Assembly: GCA_041645035.1 (NCBI GenBank)
Contig: JBAZQU010000008.1
Coordinates: forward strand, 1 to 46,036
DNA: 46,036 bases
From: 2-02-FULL-48-14 sp041645035
GTDB taxonomy: Bacteria > Patescibacteriota > Gracilibacteria > UBA1369 > 2-02-FULL-48-14
Direction: 5' to 3'
The position numbers and the translations under genes were made by a program. The notes beneath the pieces are model-generated. The model searched no databases. It saw only the letters and a program-made list of their open reading frames with translations, and was not told the DNA's origin. Positions 23,632 to 31,418 of this stretch are shown here, piece by piece (the stretch's first letter is position 1; every line of letters starts with the position of its first letter).

Positions 23632-24378
23632 TTATAAAGCGGCACCCGCCTTCCCAATAGCTTTCAACTTCTTTTTTGCTTCGTCGTTATAAGGTTCGGC
23701 TTCCAAGATTTCTTTAAGTACGGGAACGGCATCAGCAAGACGGCCAAGGCGTTCGTAATAGTCAGCCAGAATTAATTTTAGGTTCACGTCTTTAGGCTTG
23801 CGGCGGGCGGCGCATTCAAAATAATGCAGAGCCTTGTCATCCTCGCCGAGCTCATAGTAAACCTGGCCCAGGCTTTGCAGACGCTCTCCGCGTTTATCAT
23901 CCAGTGCGATGGCATTCTCATATGCTTCGGCGGCTTCCACCAAACGTTGTTGTTGGTATAGCGCCGCCCCAAGGTTGCTGAAGTAAACCGGATCCTGCTT
24001 CAAATTCACCAGTTTGGAAAAATAAAATTCCGCTTGAGGGAAATCCCCGCGTTTCATAAACATGAGTCCGAGCTTGTGATGCGCCTCTAAGTGGCCGGGA
24101 TCCGCTTCAATGACGGCGAGCAACAAGGGCTCGGCCTCTTCATGTTCATTACGGCTGAGATGCGTGTCTGCTTTCAAGAAAGTTTTTCGTATGGTCCCGA
24201 GTAATTCCGCCGGTTCAGGGTCAGCTCGTTTTTCTTCCATTTCCGCCTCCTCTAACTCATCCTCTTCTTTTTCCAAAGTTTCTTGGAATACCAAATCTTT
24301 TCGCGTCATGCGCAAACGGCGCAGAAAAAGAAAGACGAGTCCGGCTGCAGAGGCAATGAGTAGAATCCAAGGAAGCAT
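23632..24378 (-). CDS. Membrane-anchored TPR protein
   Basis: 248 residues. One N-terminal membrane helix (1-20), an acidic linker, then about five tetratricopeptide repeats (residues 75-240): LGLMFMKRGDFPQAEFYFSK, LGAALYQQQRLVEAAEAYENA, LGQVYYELGEDDKALHYFE and others. TPR proteins serve as scaffolds. Partner unknown; it lies 3 nt downstream of the delta' gene, so it is in the murF-holB transcription unit. Confidence 0.88.
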   Translation of the reverse strand: MLPWILLIASAAGLVFLFLRRLRMTRKDLVFQETLEKEEDELEEAEMEEKRADPEPAELLGTIRKTFLKADTHLSRNEHEEAEPLLLAVIEADPGHLEAHHKLGLMFMKRGDFPQAEFYFSKLVNLKQDPVYFSNLGAALYQQQRLVEAAEAYENAIALDDKRGERLQSLGQVYYELGEDDKALHYFECAARRKPKDVNLKLILADYYERLGRLADAVPVLKEILEAEPYNDEAKKKLKAIGKAGAAL

Positions 24379-24381
24379 AGT

Positions 24382-25206
24382 TTAGTGTGCAAAAGTAAGT
24401 AAAAGATTTTCGAGTACGAGTTTTGCGTTCACATTCTGTTTTAGAAGTTGTTTGCTCTCTTCGATTCGTTCCATTAGGTCCCATGTTCTCGTACGCTGGA
24501 GAAGTATGTCAAGCATTTCACTTCTAAATTCGCTGCTTTCATACTTGCGCACCAGATCAAAAACGCTGCTGGTTTGCGGATTTTCCAAAAATTTCAATAT
24601 ATCTTGAAGCATGGTTTGGTGCGCCGTTAAGTACTCCGGCACCTCCATCAAGCGCCTCAACTTTCCGGGTCGGCCCATGGCGAAAAATAAGAGTTGCTCT
24701 TCAAAAACATGCCCGGCAATCATCTCTTTGAGCTCACTTTCCGGAACTGTTTGGAAATACGTGTTGTGACAACGCGATTTTACCGTAGGTAGCACGTCAT
24801 CCTCATTGTTTGCAGTTAGGAAAAACAGCACGTCCGCGCCCGGCTCTTCCAAGACTTTCAGCAGCGCATTGGCCGCTTCCACCTTCATGCGTCCGATGTT
24901 TTCAAGTATAAAAATAAGATAAGGGTAGCTGTGACTCTGACTCGCGCGCTCCACGATGCCACGCACCTGCTCAATGGAAAGTCCCTCACCCGTGTCCAGG
25001 AATAAAACCGTGTCCGGATTGGTACCTTCCAAAATTTGCTTCTTCAAAATCACCTGTTCCTCCGCACCCTGCAAAAATACACTCAAAAGAAGGGCCAACT
25101 TGGTTTTTCCAACATGCTCCGGCCCAATAAAAAGCTGAGCGTGATGTAGCTTACCGGCTGCGCCAAGTGCCTTTAAGTTCCCCAAAATAGCCTGATGTCC
25201 AATCAT
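24382..25206 (-). CDS. holB: DNA polymerase III delta' subunit
   Basis: Clamp-loader ATPase-like subunit. 274 residues from the ATG at 25206, which overlaps the murF stop (ATGA). Seen: Walker A GPEHVGKT (28-35), IEQVRGIVERASQS, ILENIGRMKVEAANALLKVLEEP, FFLTANNEDDVLPTVKSRC with the SRC finger. The C-terminal collar is short. No four-Cys zinc module is visible. DnaX is longer, and the SRC and missing zinc module point to delta'. Confidence 0.9.
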   Translation of the reverse strand: MIGHQAILGNLKALGAAGKLHHAQLFIGPEHVGKTKLALLLSVFLQGAEEQVILKKQILEGTNPDTVLFLDTGEGLSIEQVRGIVERASQSHSYPYLIFILENIGRMKVEAANALLKVLEEPGADVLFFLTANNEDDVLPTVKSRCHNTYFQTVPESELKEMIAGHVFEEQLLFFAMGRPGKLRRLMEVPEYLTAHQTMLQDILKFLENPQTSSVFDLVRKYESSEFRSEMLDILLQRTRTWDLMERIEESKQLLKQNVNAKLVLENLLLTFAH

Positions 25207-26480
25207 TGCAGTTGGGTGAGCCAATAAGGTTCCTGGCGTACCAAAATCTGCCGCGCCTCTCCCGGATTTTTCATACATATTTTCACCAAATGCTCCATGC
25301 GCACTTTGTTTTGAGAACCCTTCACCAACACGATGTCATTTTTTTCTAAAATATTTTCCAAAAAATACCCGGCCTCTTTGGATGTGCGGAACGTGTGAAT
25401 CATGGACACAGACATTCCTCCTCGTTGCGCACCCTCCGCAAGTTCCTTTGCGTGGTCCCCGACGGCCAACAGCATGTCCGCATGTTCCGCCGCGATTTTC
25501 CCGATTTTAATGTGCTCACTTTCACTCAAATCTCCCAGCTCATTCATCGTCCCTAGCGCCGCGATTTTTCGTCCGTGAAACATACTTAAAATCTCTAGTG
25601 CCGCCGCGGTCGTATCCGGTGAAGCATTGTAAGAACTGTCGATGATGAGCGACCCATTCTTCCCTTCAATTTTATTCATCCGACCCGGCGGCAGACGGTA
25701 TTCCTGCAGCGCCGTATCAATAATTTTCCACGACAATCCTTGGATGAAGCCCACCGCAATCGCTGCGAGCACCATGGTGGTGTGTTGCTTCCCAAGTACA
25801 TGCGGCAGTATCACCGGCATCTCTTTGTCTTCATAATGCAATTTAAACTGCAAACCATCCAAATCCATATGTACATCGGTTGCGCGTAAATCGCTACCTT
25901 CCTCCGTTCCAATAGTTACCGTGTGTGCCGGCAAATGCCCTTCCAGCTGCTTCACAAAAGCGTCGTCATGGTTCAGCACCACCCAACCGTCTTTAGAAAC
26001 GGCGCCGCAGGCTCTGGATTTTTCGCTAAAAATCGCCTGCCGGTTCGGGAAATGCCCCTCCCCCAGATGCACGTTTTTCACATTCAAAAATACCATTACC
26101 TCAGGTTTCACCACTTTGAGCATCTCATCCATGTCTCCGGGCTTGTCCACCCCCATCTCCAGGATTAAAAACTCATATTTTGCAGGTTTTTTAAAACTCT
26201 CCACAAAGGCGCGAAGCAAAATTTGAATCCACGCAAACACCGACGAATGGCCTGTTTTCAGATCCAAAATAGTCAAAACGGTCCCAAAATCCGAATTCAA
26301 GTTCTTTTCACTCTTCTTGGTTGTGTAGCGGCGGCTCAAAACCTCATAAATCACCTCTTTAGCACTCGTTTTCCCGGCACTTCCCGTGACTCCGACGATC
26401 TTTGGCCGGATCTTCTTGAGCCGCTGTCGTGCAAAAAATTGCAGGGTTTTGAGAATCCAATCTTTCAACAATGCCTTCAT
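25203..26480 (-). CDS. murF: MurF, UDP-MurNAc-tripeptide:D-Ala-D-Ala ligase
   Basis: Adds D-Ala-D-Ala to the peptidoglycan precursor, the last cytoplasmic ligase step. 425 residues from the ATG at 26480. Mur ligase order: ATP loop KIVGVTGSAGKTSAKEV (residues 27-43), central domain with GHFPNRQAIFSEKS and VLNHDD, then IDSSYNASPDTTAAALE and LGTMNELGDLSE. A GTG start at 26537 would fall inside the rplT terminator, so the internal ATG is preferred; a TATGCT hexamer lies about 21 nt upstream. The UDP-binding N-domain is short. Confidence 0.92.
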   Translation of the reverse strand: MKALLKDWILKTLQFFARQRLKKIRPKIVGVTGSAGKTSAKEVIYEVLSRRYTTKKSEKNLNSDFGTVLTILDLKTGHSSVFAWIQILLRAFVESFKKPAKYEFLILEMGVDKPGDMDEMLKVVKPEVMVFLNVKNVHLGEGHFPNRQAIFSEKSRACGAVSKDGWVVLNHDDAFVKQLEGHLPAHTVTIGTEEGSDLRATDVHMDLDGLQFKLHYEDKEMPVILPHVLGKQHTTMVLAAIAVGFIQGLSWKIIDTALQEYRLPPGRMNKIEGKNGSLIIDSSYNASPDTTAAALEILSMFHGRKIAALGTMNELGDLSESEHIKIGKIAAEHADMLLAVGDHAKELAEGAQRGGMSVSMIHTFRTSKEAGYFLENILEKNDIVLVKGSQNKVRMEHLVKICMKNPGEARQILVRQEPYWLTQLQ

Positions 26481-26520
26481 AATCCATTTAGGGGACACCC
26501 AGCATACCACCACTAGACAA

Positions 26521-26556
26521 AAAACAAAAAACCCCACTTTTCACAGTGGGGCTTTT
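26521..26556 (-). terminator. Intrinsic terminator after rplT
   Basis: Minus strand: stem CCCCACT ... AGTGGGG with loop around TTTTCAC, followed by a T-rich run (TTTTTGTTTT). Classical rho-independent terminator ending the infC-rpmI-rplT unit. Confidence 0.9.
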
Positions 26557-26571
26557 TAAGTTTTGAAAGAA

Positions 26572-26919
26572 TTACTTCTTTGCTTCTGCAACCAACTTTT
26601 CGAAGATTGCGGGTTCATGGATAGCCATTTCGCTGAGCACCTTGCGATCGAGCGCAATTTGCTTCAAAGAAAGCTTGTACATGAACTGGCTGTAGGAAAT
26701 ACCGTGAGCGCGGGTGGCTGCACTGAGACGCGCAATCCACAGACGTCGGAAATCTCGTTTCTTCCGTCGGCGATGCGAGTACGCATGCATGCCCGCTTTC
26801 ATAACGCGTCTCTTCGCGTGTGTGTAGAGACGGCTAGAACTTCCTCGGTATCCTTTAGCCGCTTTCAAAATTTTATTGTGACGACGGCGTTGTACCGTCC
26901 CACGTTTGACGCGTGCCAT
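26572..26919 (-). CDS. rplT: 50S ribosomal protein L20
   Basis: 115 residues. Assembly protein of the large subunit. All family landmarks: RVKRGTVQRRRHNKILKAAKGYRG, the HSHRRRKKRDFRRLWIARLSAA segment and a final helix. Very basic. It follows rpmI (67 nt gap) in the conserved infC-rpmI-rplT order; in other bacteria L20 represses this operon by binding its leader. Confidence 0.97.
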   Translation of the reverse strand: MARVKRGTVQRRRHNKILKAAKGYRGSSSRLYTHAKRRVMKAGMHAYSHRRRKKRDFRRLWIARLSAATRAHGISYSQFMYKLSLKQIALDRKVLSEMAIHEPAIFEKLVAEAKK

Positions 26920-26986
26920 ACAGATAAAGGGTTAAGTGTGCGGCCTTAGGCGGGGCAAACTGCCATGGGCCAGCGAAATAAATACA

Positions 26987-27199
26987 TTAAATGTGCAGGA
27001 GAACGTTTAAACGTTTCTCATCACTTTTGTGAATCGCGGTCTTAGCACCTCCCAAATTCTTTTGGCGAGATGATTTTTGAGAGAGACGGTGCTTGTGAGC
27101 AGCCTTCTCCATCCGAATTTTACCGGTTCCGGTAACGTCCGATCGCTTCTTCGCACCGGAGTGCGTTTTCTGCTTTCCAGTTTTTCCCATGCGTCCCAT
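26987..27199 (-). CDS. rpmI: 50S ribosomal protein L35
   Basis: 70 residues. Small basic large-subunit protein: MGKTGKQKTHSGAKKRSDVTGTGKI, AHKHRLSQKSSRQK, then the C-terminal helix. The start at 27199 forms TAATG with the infC stop; ATG at 27190 (MGKTGK) is the other option and looks more like other L35 sequences. Translationally coupled to infC either way. Confidence 0.95.
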   Translation of the reverse strand: MGRMGKTGKQKTHSGAKKRSDVTGTGKIRMEKAAHKHRLSQKSSRQKNLGGAKTAIHKSDEKRLNVLLHI

Positions 27200-27711
27200 T
27201 ATTTGAGGGGTGAAAGAATCATAATCAGGTTGTATCCCTGTTTTTTAGGCTCCTGATCTACCTTGGCAAGTTCCTTGAGGGAATCGCGGATGGTGACCAT
27301 TTTTTCAAGCGCTAGGTCATAATGTGTAACCTCTCTTCCCCGGAAAATCAAGGTGAATTTGAGAGAGTTACCTTCTTCCAGGAAGCGCTTGGCTTGGTTG
27401 AGCTTAACATCAATATCATGTTCTCCGGTACGGAGTGAGAGACGAATTCCCTTCACCTCGCGGCTCTTTTGTGAGGCCTTGTGCTTCTGTTCTTGCTTTC
27501 GTTGTCTGTACAGATATTTCCCAAAGTCCATCAGACGGCAGACCGGAGGATGAACCGTGGGAGATACCTCCACAAGATCCACATCCATTTCCTTGGCAAG
27601 GGCACGAGCACGCTCGATACCCATGATTCCGGCGGCCCCGCCTTCTTCCTCGGAAATCAAGCGCACGGTCTGCGCCTTAATTTCTTCGTTCTTGCGGAGC
27701 TGCTTACTTAT
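27199..27711 (-). CDS. infC: Translation initiation factor IF-3, probable AUA start
   Basis: 170 residues, binds the 30S subunit and checks start codons. Landmarks: RKNEEIKAQTVRLISEEE, VEVSPTVHPPVCRLMDFGKYLYRQRKQ, IRLSLRTGEHDIDVKLNQAKRFLEEG, KFTLIFRGRE. The GTG at 27666 would cut off the conserved NEEI region, and there is no ATG, GTG or TTG between it and the in-frame stop codon at 27760-27762. The only sensible start is ATA at 27711, giving (M)SKQLRKNEEI, like the N-terminus of other IF-3. IF-3 genes elsewhere use AUU for self-regulation, so a rare start is expected. Confidence 0.9.
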   Translation of the reverse strand: MSKQLRKNEEIKAQTVRLISEEEGGAAGIMGIERARALAKEMDVDLVEVSPTVHPPVCRLMDFGKYLYRQRKQEQKHKASQKSREVKGIRLSLRTGEHDIDVKLNQAKRFLEEGNSLKFTLIFRGREVTHYDLALEKMVTIRDSLKELAKVDQEPKKQGYNLIMILSPLK

Positions 27712-27736
27712 ATCTGTAAAGCTAGTAAAATAAAAA

Positions 27737-27766
27737 CCTCCTAAGAGGCAATGTGGATTCTAGGAG
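27737..27766 (-). promoter_or_regulatory. infC leader: hairpin that hides a Shine-Dalgarno AGGAGG
   Basis: Minus strand: CTCCTA (27766-27761) can pair with TAGGAG (27743-27738), which covers the AGGAGG at 27742-27737. A 7-codon reading frame from ATT at 27731 (ILLALQI, stop TAA at 27710-27708) lies after it and overlaps the ATA start of infC. Suggests translational control. Confidence 0.5.
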
Positions 27767-27795
27767 AGAAACAGAAGGAAGTCAAGCTGTTGCCC

Positions 27796-28053
27796 CGTGA
27801 GTCCAGAAACTCCCTTCTTCTTAGATTTCCTCTTTTGGGCTGCTTTAGCACGGGAGCGCTTCGGAAAAGATACATGATCTTTTCCTCCGCTTCCTTTAGG
27901 TTTACGTGCTTCACCAGCCCAAAAGAGGAAACACAGTAAAGGGAATCCAGAATTCACAGGTAAGCTTTATGAGGGAAGGTGAAGTACATAAGGGCTCTCG
28001 TACTGAACCACCCCTCATAAAGCTTTTAGCTAGTGGGAATTTCTGGACTCACG
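27796..28053. repeat. Composite nested palindromes between infC and ispG
   Basis: Outer arms 27796-27814 and 28035-28053 match in 18 of 19 bases (CGTGAGTCCAGAAA...). Inside are two hairpins: 27826-27842 with 27915-27931 (17-bp perfect, TTTCCTCTTTTGGGCTG) and 27962-28025 (14-bp perfect plus an inner stem). The stretch from 27943 to 28055 is homologous to the element at 42697-42814. The region has no gene; ispG and infC diverge from it. Confidence 0.75.
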
Positions 28054-28055
28054 TT
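27943..28055. repeat. Hairpin repeat element, copy A
   Basis: Contains GAATCCAGAATTCAC, the hairpin AAGCTTTATGAGGG ... CCCTCATAAAGCTT, the core GGTGAAGTACATAAGGG ... GTACTGAACC, TTTTAGCTA, and a right arm TTTCTGGACTCACGTT. Every block aligns with copy B at 42697-42814, and four stem positions differ in compensated fashion. Confidence 0.75.
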
Positions 28056-28105
28056 TGCCTTCCAAGGGCATTTCTACTACTCTATGCCCACATTGACAAT
28101 TGAGA

Positions 28106-29170
28106 ATGTCTATTGAACGACGCAAAACTCGAACCTGCACCGTGGGCAATCTTAAAATCGGCTCGGGACATCCGGTGGCCATTCAGACCATGTGCACGAG
28201 CAAGACCGAAGACATTGAAGCCGTGGTGGTGGAAATTAAAACGGTGGAAGGCAAAGGCTGCGATCTTATTCGCCTGGCCATCCCCAATTTTGACGCGGTA
28301 AAAGCCATCCCGCTCATCAAGGAGCGTACGGCACTTCCCATCGTGGCGGATATTCATTTCGATCCGCGCCTTGCCATTGCCGCTCTTGACTATGGCGCAG
28401 ACAAAATCCGCATCAACCCGGGGAATTTTTTTGACCGCGACTATTTGGAAAAAATAATTTTGCTCGCCAAACAAAAAAATGCCGCCTTGCGCATTGGTGT
28501 AAATGCGGGCTCCCTCGAAAAAGATCTTTGGGAAAAATATGGCGCCCCTACGTCGGAGGCCCTCGCAGAATCCGCTCTCCGTTGGGTGAAGTTTGTGGAA
28601 AATTTCGATTTTGGAAATTTTGTTGTGTCGATCAAAAGTGAGCGTGTTCCCGTGATGGTGGAAGCTTATAAACAATTTACCGCCGCCGGAAATGACGTGC
28701 CTTTGCACCTTGGGGTGACGCACGCAGGGCTGCTCATCCCCGGCACAGTGAAGAATGCGATTGGAATCGGGACACTGCTCATGCAAGGCATCGGCGATAC
28801 CATTCGCGCCTCGCTCACCGATTCTATCGAAAAAGAAGTTGAAGTTTGCAAAAGCATTTTGAAGTCGCTCGGTATGTACGAGAAAGAGCCCGACATCATC
28901 GCCTGCCCCACCTGCGGTCGCATCGAAATTGATTTGGAAAAAATGGTGCGCGAGGTAGAAACGGCAACCAAGCATTTAAAAAAACCCGTGCGCATCGCGG
29001 TGATGGGCTGCGTGGTGAACGGTGTGGGCGAAGCCAAAGAATCCGATTTTGCAATTGCGGGAGGAAAACAGGCCGGCGCGCTTTATTACAAAGGCGAACT
29101 CTACAAAGCCAACGTGCCGGAAGCCGATTTAGTACCGGAACTTTTAAAACTTATTGAAGAGAAGACATGA
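28106..29170 (+). CDS. ispG: 4-hydroxy-3-methylbut-2-en-1-yl diphosphate synthase (GcpE)
   Basis: Next-to-last step of the MEP pathway; reduces MEcPP to HMBPP with a [4Fe-4S] cluster. 354 residues. N-terminal TIM barrel: VGNLKIGSGHPVAIQTMCTSKTED, LPIVADIHFDPRLAIAALD, ADKIRINPGN. C-terminal cluster domain: IIACPTCGR with two cysteine ligands and VMGCVVNGVGEAKESD with the third. No large insert as in plant forms. The ATG at 28106 is chosen; GACAAT ends 5 nt before it. Followed by ispC with ATGA overlap. Confidence 0.96.
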   Translation: MSIERRKTRTCTVGNLKIGSGHPVAIQTMCTSKTEDIEAVVVEIKTVEGKGCDLIRLAIPNFDAVKAIPLIKERTALPIVADIHFDPRLAIAALDYGADKIRINPGNFFDRDYLEKIILLAKQKNAALRIGVNAGSLEKDLWEKYGAPTSEALAESALRWVKFVENFDFGNFVVSIKSERVPVMVEAYKQFTAAGNDVPLHLGVTHAGLLIPGTVKNAIGIGTLLMQGIGDTIRASLTDSIEKEVEVCKSILKSLGMYEKEPDIIACPTCGRIEIDLEKMVREVETATKHLKKPVRIAVMGCVVNGVGEAKESDFAIAGGKQAGALYYKGELYKANVPEADLVPELLKLIEEKT

Positions 29171-30228
29171 GAACGATTGCGATTTTCGGTTCCACCGGTT
29201 CCATCGGACAGCAGACACTCGACGTGTTACGTAAATTTCCCGAGGACTTCCGCGTGGTCGGGCTCACAGGTTTCAAAAATGCAATACTATTGCAAAAACA
29301 AAAAGTTGAATTTTCCGCTCCCGCTTATCAGGGCCTTAATCAAAAAGACGAACTTATCGCAAAGGCGGACGTCATTGTGAACGCGCTTCCCGGTTTTGCC
29401 GGACTTGGAGTTTCTTTGGCTGCGGTGCGCGCCGGAAAAACCTTACTCAGCGCCAATAAAGAATCACTCGCCATCGCAGGGCGCTATCTTCGCGAAGAAG
29501 CGGCAAAAACCGGCGCACAAATCTTTCCGCTGGACAGCGAAGCCTCTGCCATCTGGCAACTCCTCCACGAATATGGGACCGAGAACCTACTTTCGGTTAC
29601 GCTCACTTGTAGCGGCGGCCCTTTTCGTGGTTTCACCACGGAGCAACTGAAAAATGTCACCGTGGAACAAGCCCTCGCCCACCCCACATGGAAAATGGGG
29701 CCCAAAGTCAGCGTCGACAGCGCCACGCTTGTTAATAAAGTCCTGGAAATTTATGAAATTCATAATCTTTTCGACATTCCACTCAAAAACATTAGCGTGG
29801 TTATCCATCCGCAGAGCTTCGTGCACAGCATGATCCACACCAAAACCGGCGCCACCAAAATGCACATCACGCAAAACGACATGCGACTTTTTATTTCTTA
29901 CGCGCTGCATTACCCGAATCAGCCCGTGTGCCCTTGGCCCATCACTCGTGCTCGCAAAAGCGAACTCACTTTCGACCAGCCGGACAGTGAAACTTTTCGC
30001 CCTCTCAAGTGGTATTTTTTGCATCGCGGGAATCCCAACTTCCCCATCGTTTTAAACGCACTCAACGATATTGCCGTACAACGTTTTCTTGCCGGTGAAA
30101 TCCCTTTCCTGGGTATTTACGAATTCATCGAAGCGGGCCTGGAGCGGTTTTTGTGGAAAGTGCCACCCTCCACCCTGGAAGGTCTATTAAACTTTCATCA
30201 AGAAGTCAGTCTTAAAAAAATCCTGTAA
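29167..30228 (+). CDS. ispC: 1-deoxy-D-xylulose 5-phosphate reductoisomerase
   Basis: Second MEP step, NADPH-dependent rearrangement of DXP to MEP. 353 residues, shorter than the usual 380-400. NADPH loop IFGSTGSIGQQTLDVLRKFP; LSANKESLAIAG; active-site FPLDSEASAIWQLL with metal ligands Asp and Glu; TCSGGPFRG; HPTWKMGPKVSVDSATLVNKVLEIYE with Ser, Asn, Lys, Glu ligands. The gap in the N-terminal third accounts for the shorter length. The gene contains the 16-nt operator-like sequence TGCAATACTATTGCAA at 29280-29295, over codons for Ala-Ile-Leu-Leu-Gln. Confidence 0.95.
   Translation: MRTIAIFGSTGSIGQQTLDVLRKFPEDFRVVGLTGFKNAILLQKQKVEFSAPAYQGLNQKDELIAKADVIVNALPGFAGLGVSLAAVRAGKTLLSANKESLAIAGRYLREEAAKTGAQIFPLDSEASAIWQLLHEYGTENLLSVTLTCSGGPFRGFTTEQLKNVTVEQALAHPTWKMGPKVSVDSATLVNKVLEIYEIHNLFDIPLKNISVVIHPQSFVHSMIHTKTGATKMHITQNDMRLFISYALHYPNQPVCPWPITRARKSELTFDQPDSETFRPLKWYFLHRGNPNFPIVLNALNDIAVQRFLAGEIPFLGIYEFIEAGLERFLWKVPPSTLEGLLNFHQEVSLKKIL
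29280..29295. promoter_or_regulatory. Second copy of the Fur-type palindrome, inside ispC
   Basis: TGCAATACTATTGCAA, identical in 16 bases to the operator at 14552-14567. It lies 38 codons into ispC. It may be a repressor site within the isp operon, or a chance/decoy copy. Confidence 0.4.
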
Positions 30229-30282
30229 GTATTTCCAAGTTCCTGCGTCTCAACCGGTAACGTCTTCATTAACCCCTTTTCT

Positions 30283-31404
30283 ATGAAACGCTTGCTCACT
30301 GTCCTCGCAGTCCTCGCACTCGTCGCTTTTCAAGTTCCGCTCAGTTTTGCAGCGGATACTGAAGGCATTGTAATTACGTACACAGGCCCTTCTACCTCTC
30401 AAATCGCTATAGGCGGAAGAGATCAAGCCTTGGTGGAATTCACCATTGAAGCGGGCCAAACGGTAGATTTTAATAACTTCCCCATCACCCTCCTCGCTAC
30501 TGAGGAAAGTTCCGCACAAGGTCTGATGAATGGAAGAAACGCCAACCTCACGGACATTAAGTTGGTGAACACCGAAACCGGAGAGGTTCTGGCCGGCCCC
30601 GTGGACGTTGCAAGAGTCACCGAATTCACCGATTCGAGACAAAGCCGAATACTATTCGATGACGTCTTTACGGTGGAAGAAGGAGAACCCGTCACAGTCG
30701 CCTTGACCGCTGATTTTGCAGATCAAGAAGAACTCGCGGGAATGCTGGTGCGAGCCACACTGAACTTAAACACTGTGAATCCCGTCATGATCGATGAGGA
30801 CGGTGCTCGTCTCAGCAATCGCACAATGTTAACGCCTCACACCCCCATTGTGGGGAGCACTATGATCATGGTAGACAGCTCTTTGGAAATTTCCTTAGCC
30901 TCTACTCCCGTCAGCGGATTCATTTTGTCGGGACAACACGACGTATCCCTACTCGGGATGACTCTTACCTGTGGAGAAACTTCGGACTGCACCATTACCT
31001 CCGCAGCAATCCAAGCCTTTTTGGACGATGATGGGGATGGAAGTGATTTGGTAAGTGATGACTCCGGGACGTACGGTACAGACATAGCTGATTATGTGAG
31101 CGCCTGCTGGCTGGAAGATATGGACGGGAACCAAATCAGCGATTTCGAGGCGGTTTCCAGCACAACCGGTGAAATCACTTTTGAAAGCCTCAGCTTTACC
31201 ATCGATGCAGGCAGTACTATGCAAGTAACCCTTATGGGCGATATTTCAAGCGGTGCTTATGCCAATGGTGATGGAGAAAACCTGGCCTTTGCCGCAATGG
31301 ATGCAGACGCATTTGAAGGTGAAGATGCGGATGGTAATTCACTCCACACCATCGGAGATGCCAACGTAGACACGGCAGTGGTGATGACCACCGTTGAAGA
31401 ATAG
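30283..31404 (+). CDS. Secreted beta-sandwich surface protein, unknown
   Basis: 373 residues. Signal peptide MKRLLTVLAVLALVAFQVPLSFA with an AXA-like cleavage site. The mature chain has two domains of similar pattern: EGIVITYTGPSTSQIAIGG ... LVEFTIEAGQTVDFNNFPITL, and DSSLEISLASTPVSGFILSG ... LLGMTLTCGETSDCTITSAAI, with the Asp-rich loop DDDGDGSDL that could bind calcium. Two Cys pairs. No anchor at the C-terminus. The arrangement suggests an extracellular, Ca-stabilised adhesin-like protein. It interrupts the isp cluster between ispC and ispDF. No function assigned. Confidence 0.8.
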   Translation: MKRLLTVLAVLALVAFQVPLSFAADTEGIVITYTGPSTSQIAIGGRDQALVEFTIEAGQTVDFNNFPITLLATEESSAQGLMNGRNANLTDIKLVNTETGEVLAGPVDVARVTEFTDSRQSRILFDDVFTVEEGEPVTVALTADFADQEELAGMLVRATLNLNTVNPVMIDEDGARLSNRTMLTPHTPIVGSTMIMVDSSLEISLASTPVSGFILSGQHDVSLLGMTLTCGETSDCTITSAAIQAFLDDDGDGSDLVSDDSGTYGTDIADYVSACWLEDMDGNQISDFEAVSSTTGEITFESLSFTIDAGSTMQVTLMGDISSGAYANGDGENLAFAAMDADAFEGEDADGNSLHTIGDANVDTAVVMTTVEE

Positions 31405-31406
31405 TC

Positions 31407-31412
31407 TACACT
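31407..31412 (+). promoter_or_regulatory. -10 box TACACT of ispDF
   Basis: TACACT followed by 6 nt and the ATG at 31419, so a leaderless transcript of ispDF-ispE is possible. The -35 is weak. Confidence 0.45.
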
Positions 31413-31418
31413 GCAGGT

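Noticed and set aside
26481..26537. Upstream GTG start of murF at 26537
   Set aside because: It lies inside the rplT terminator stem; the ATG at 26480 is preferred.
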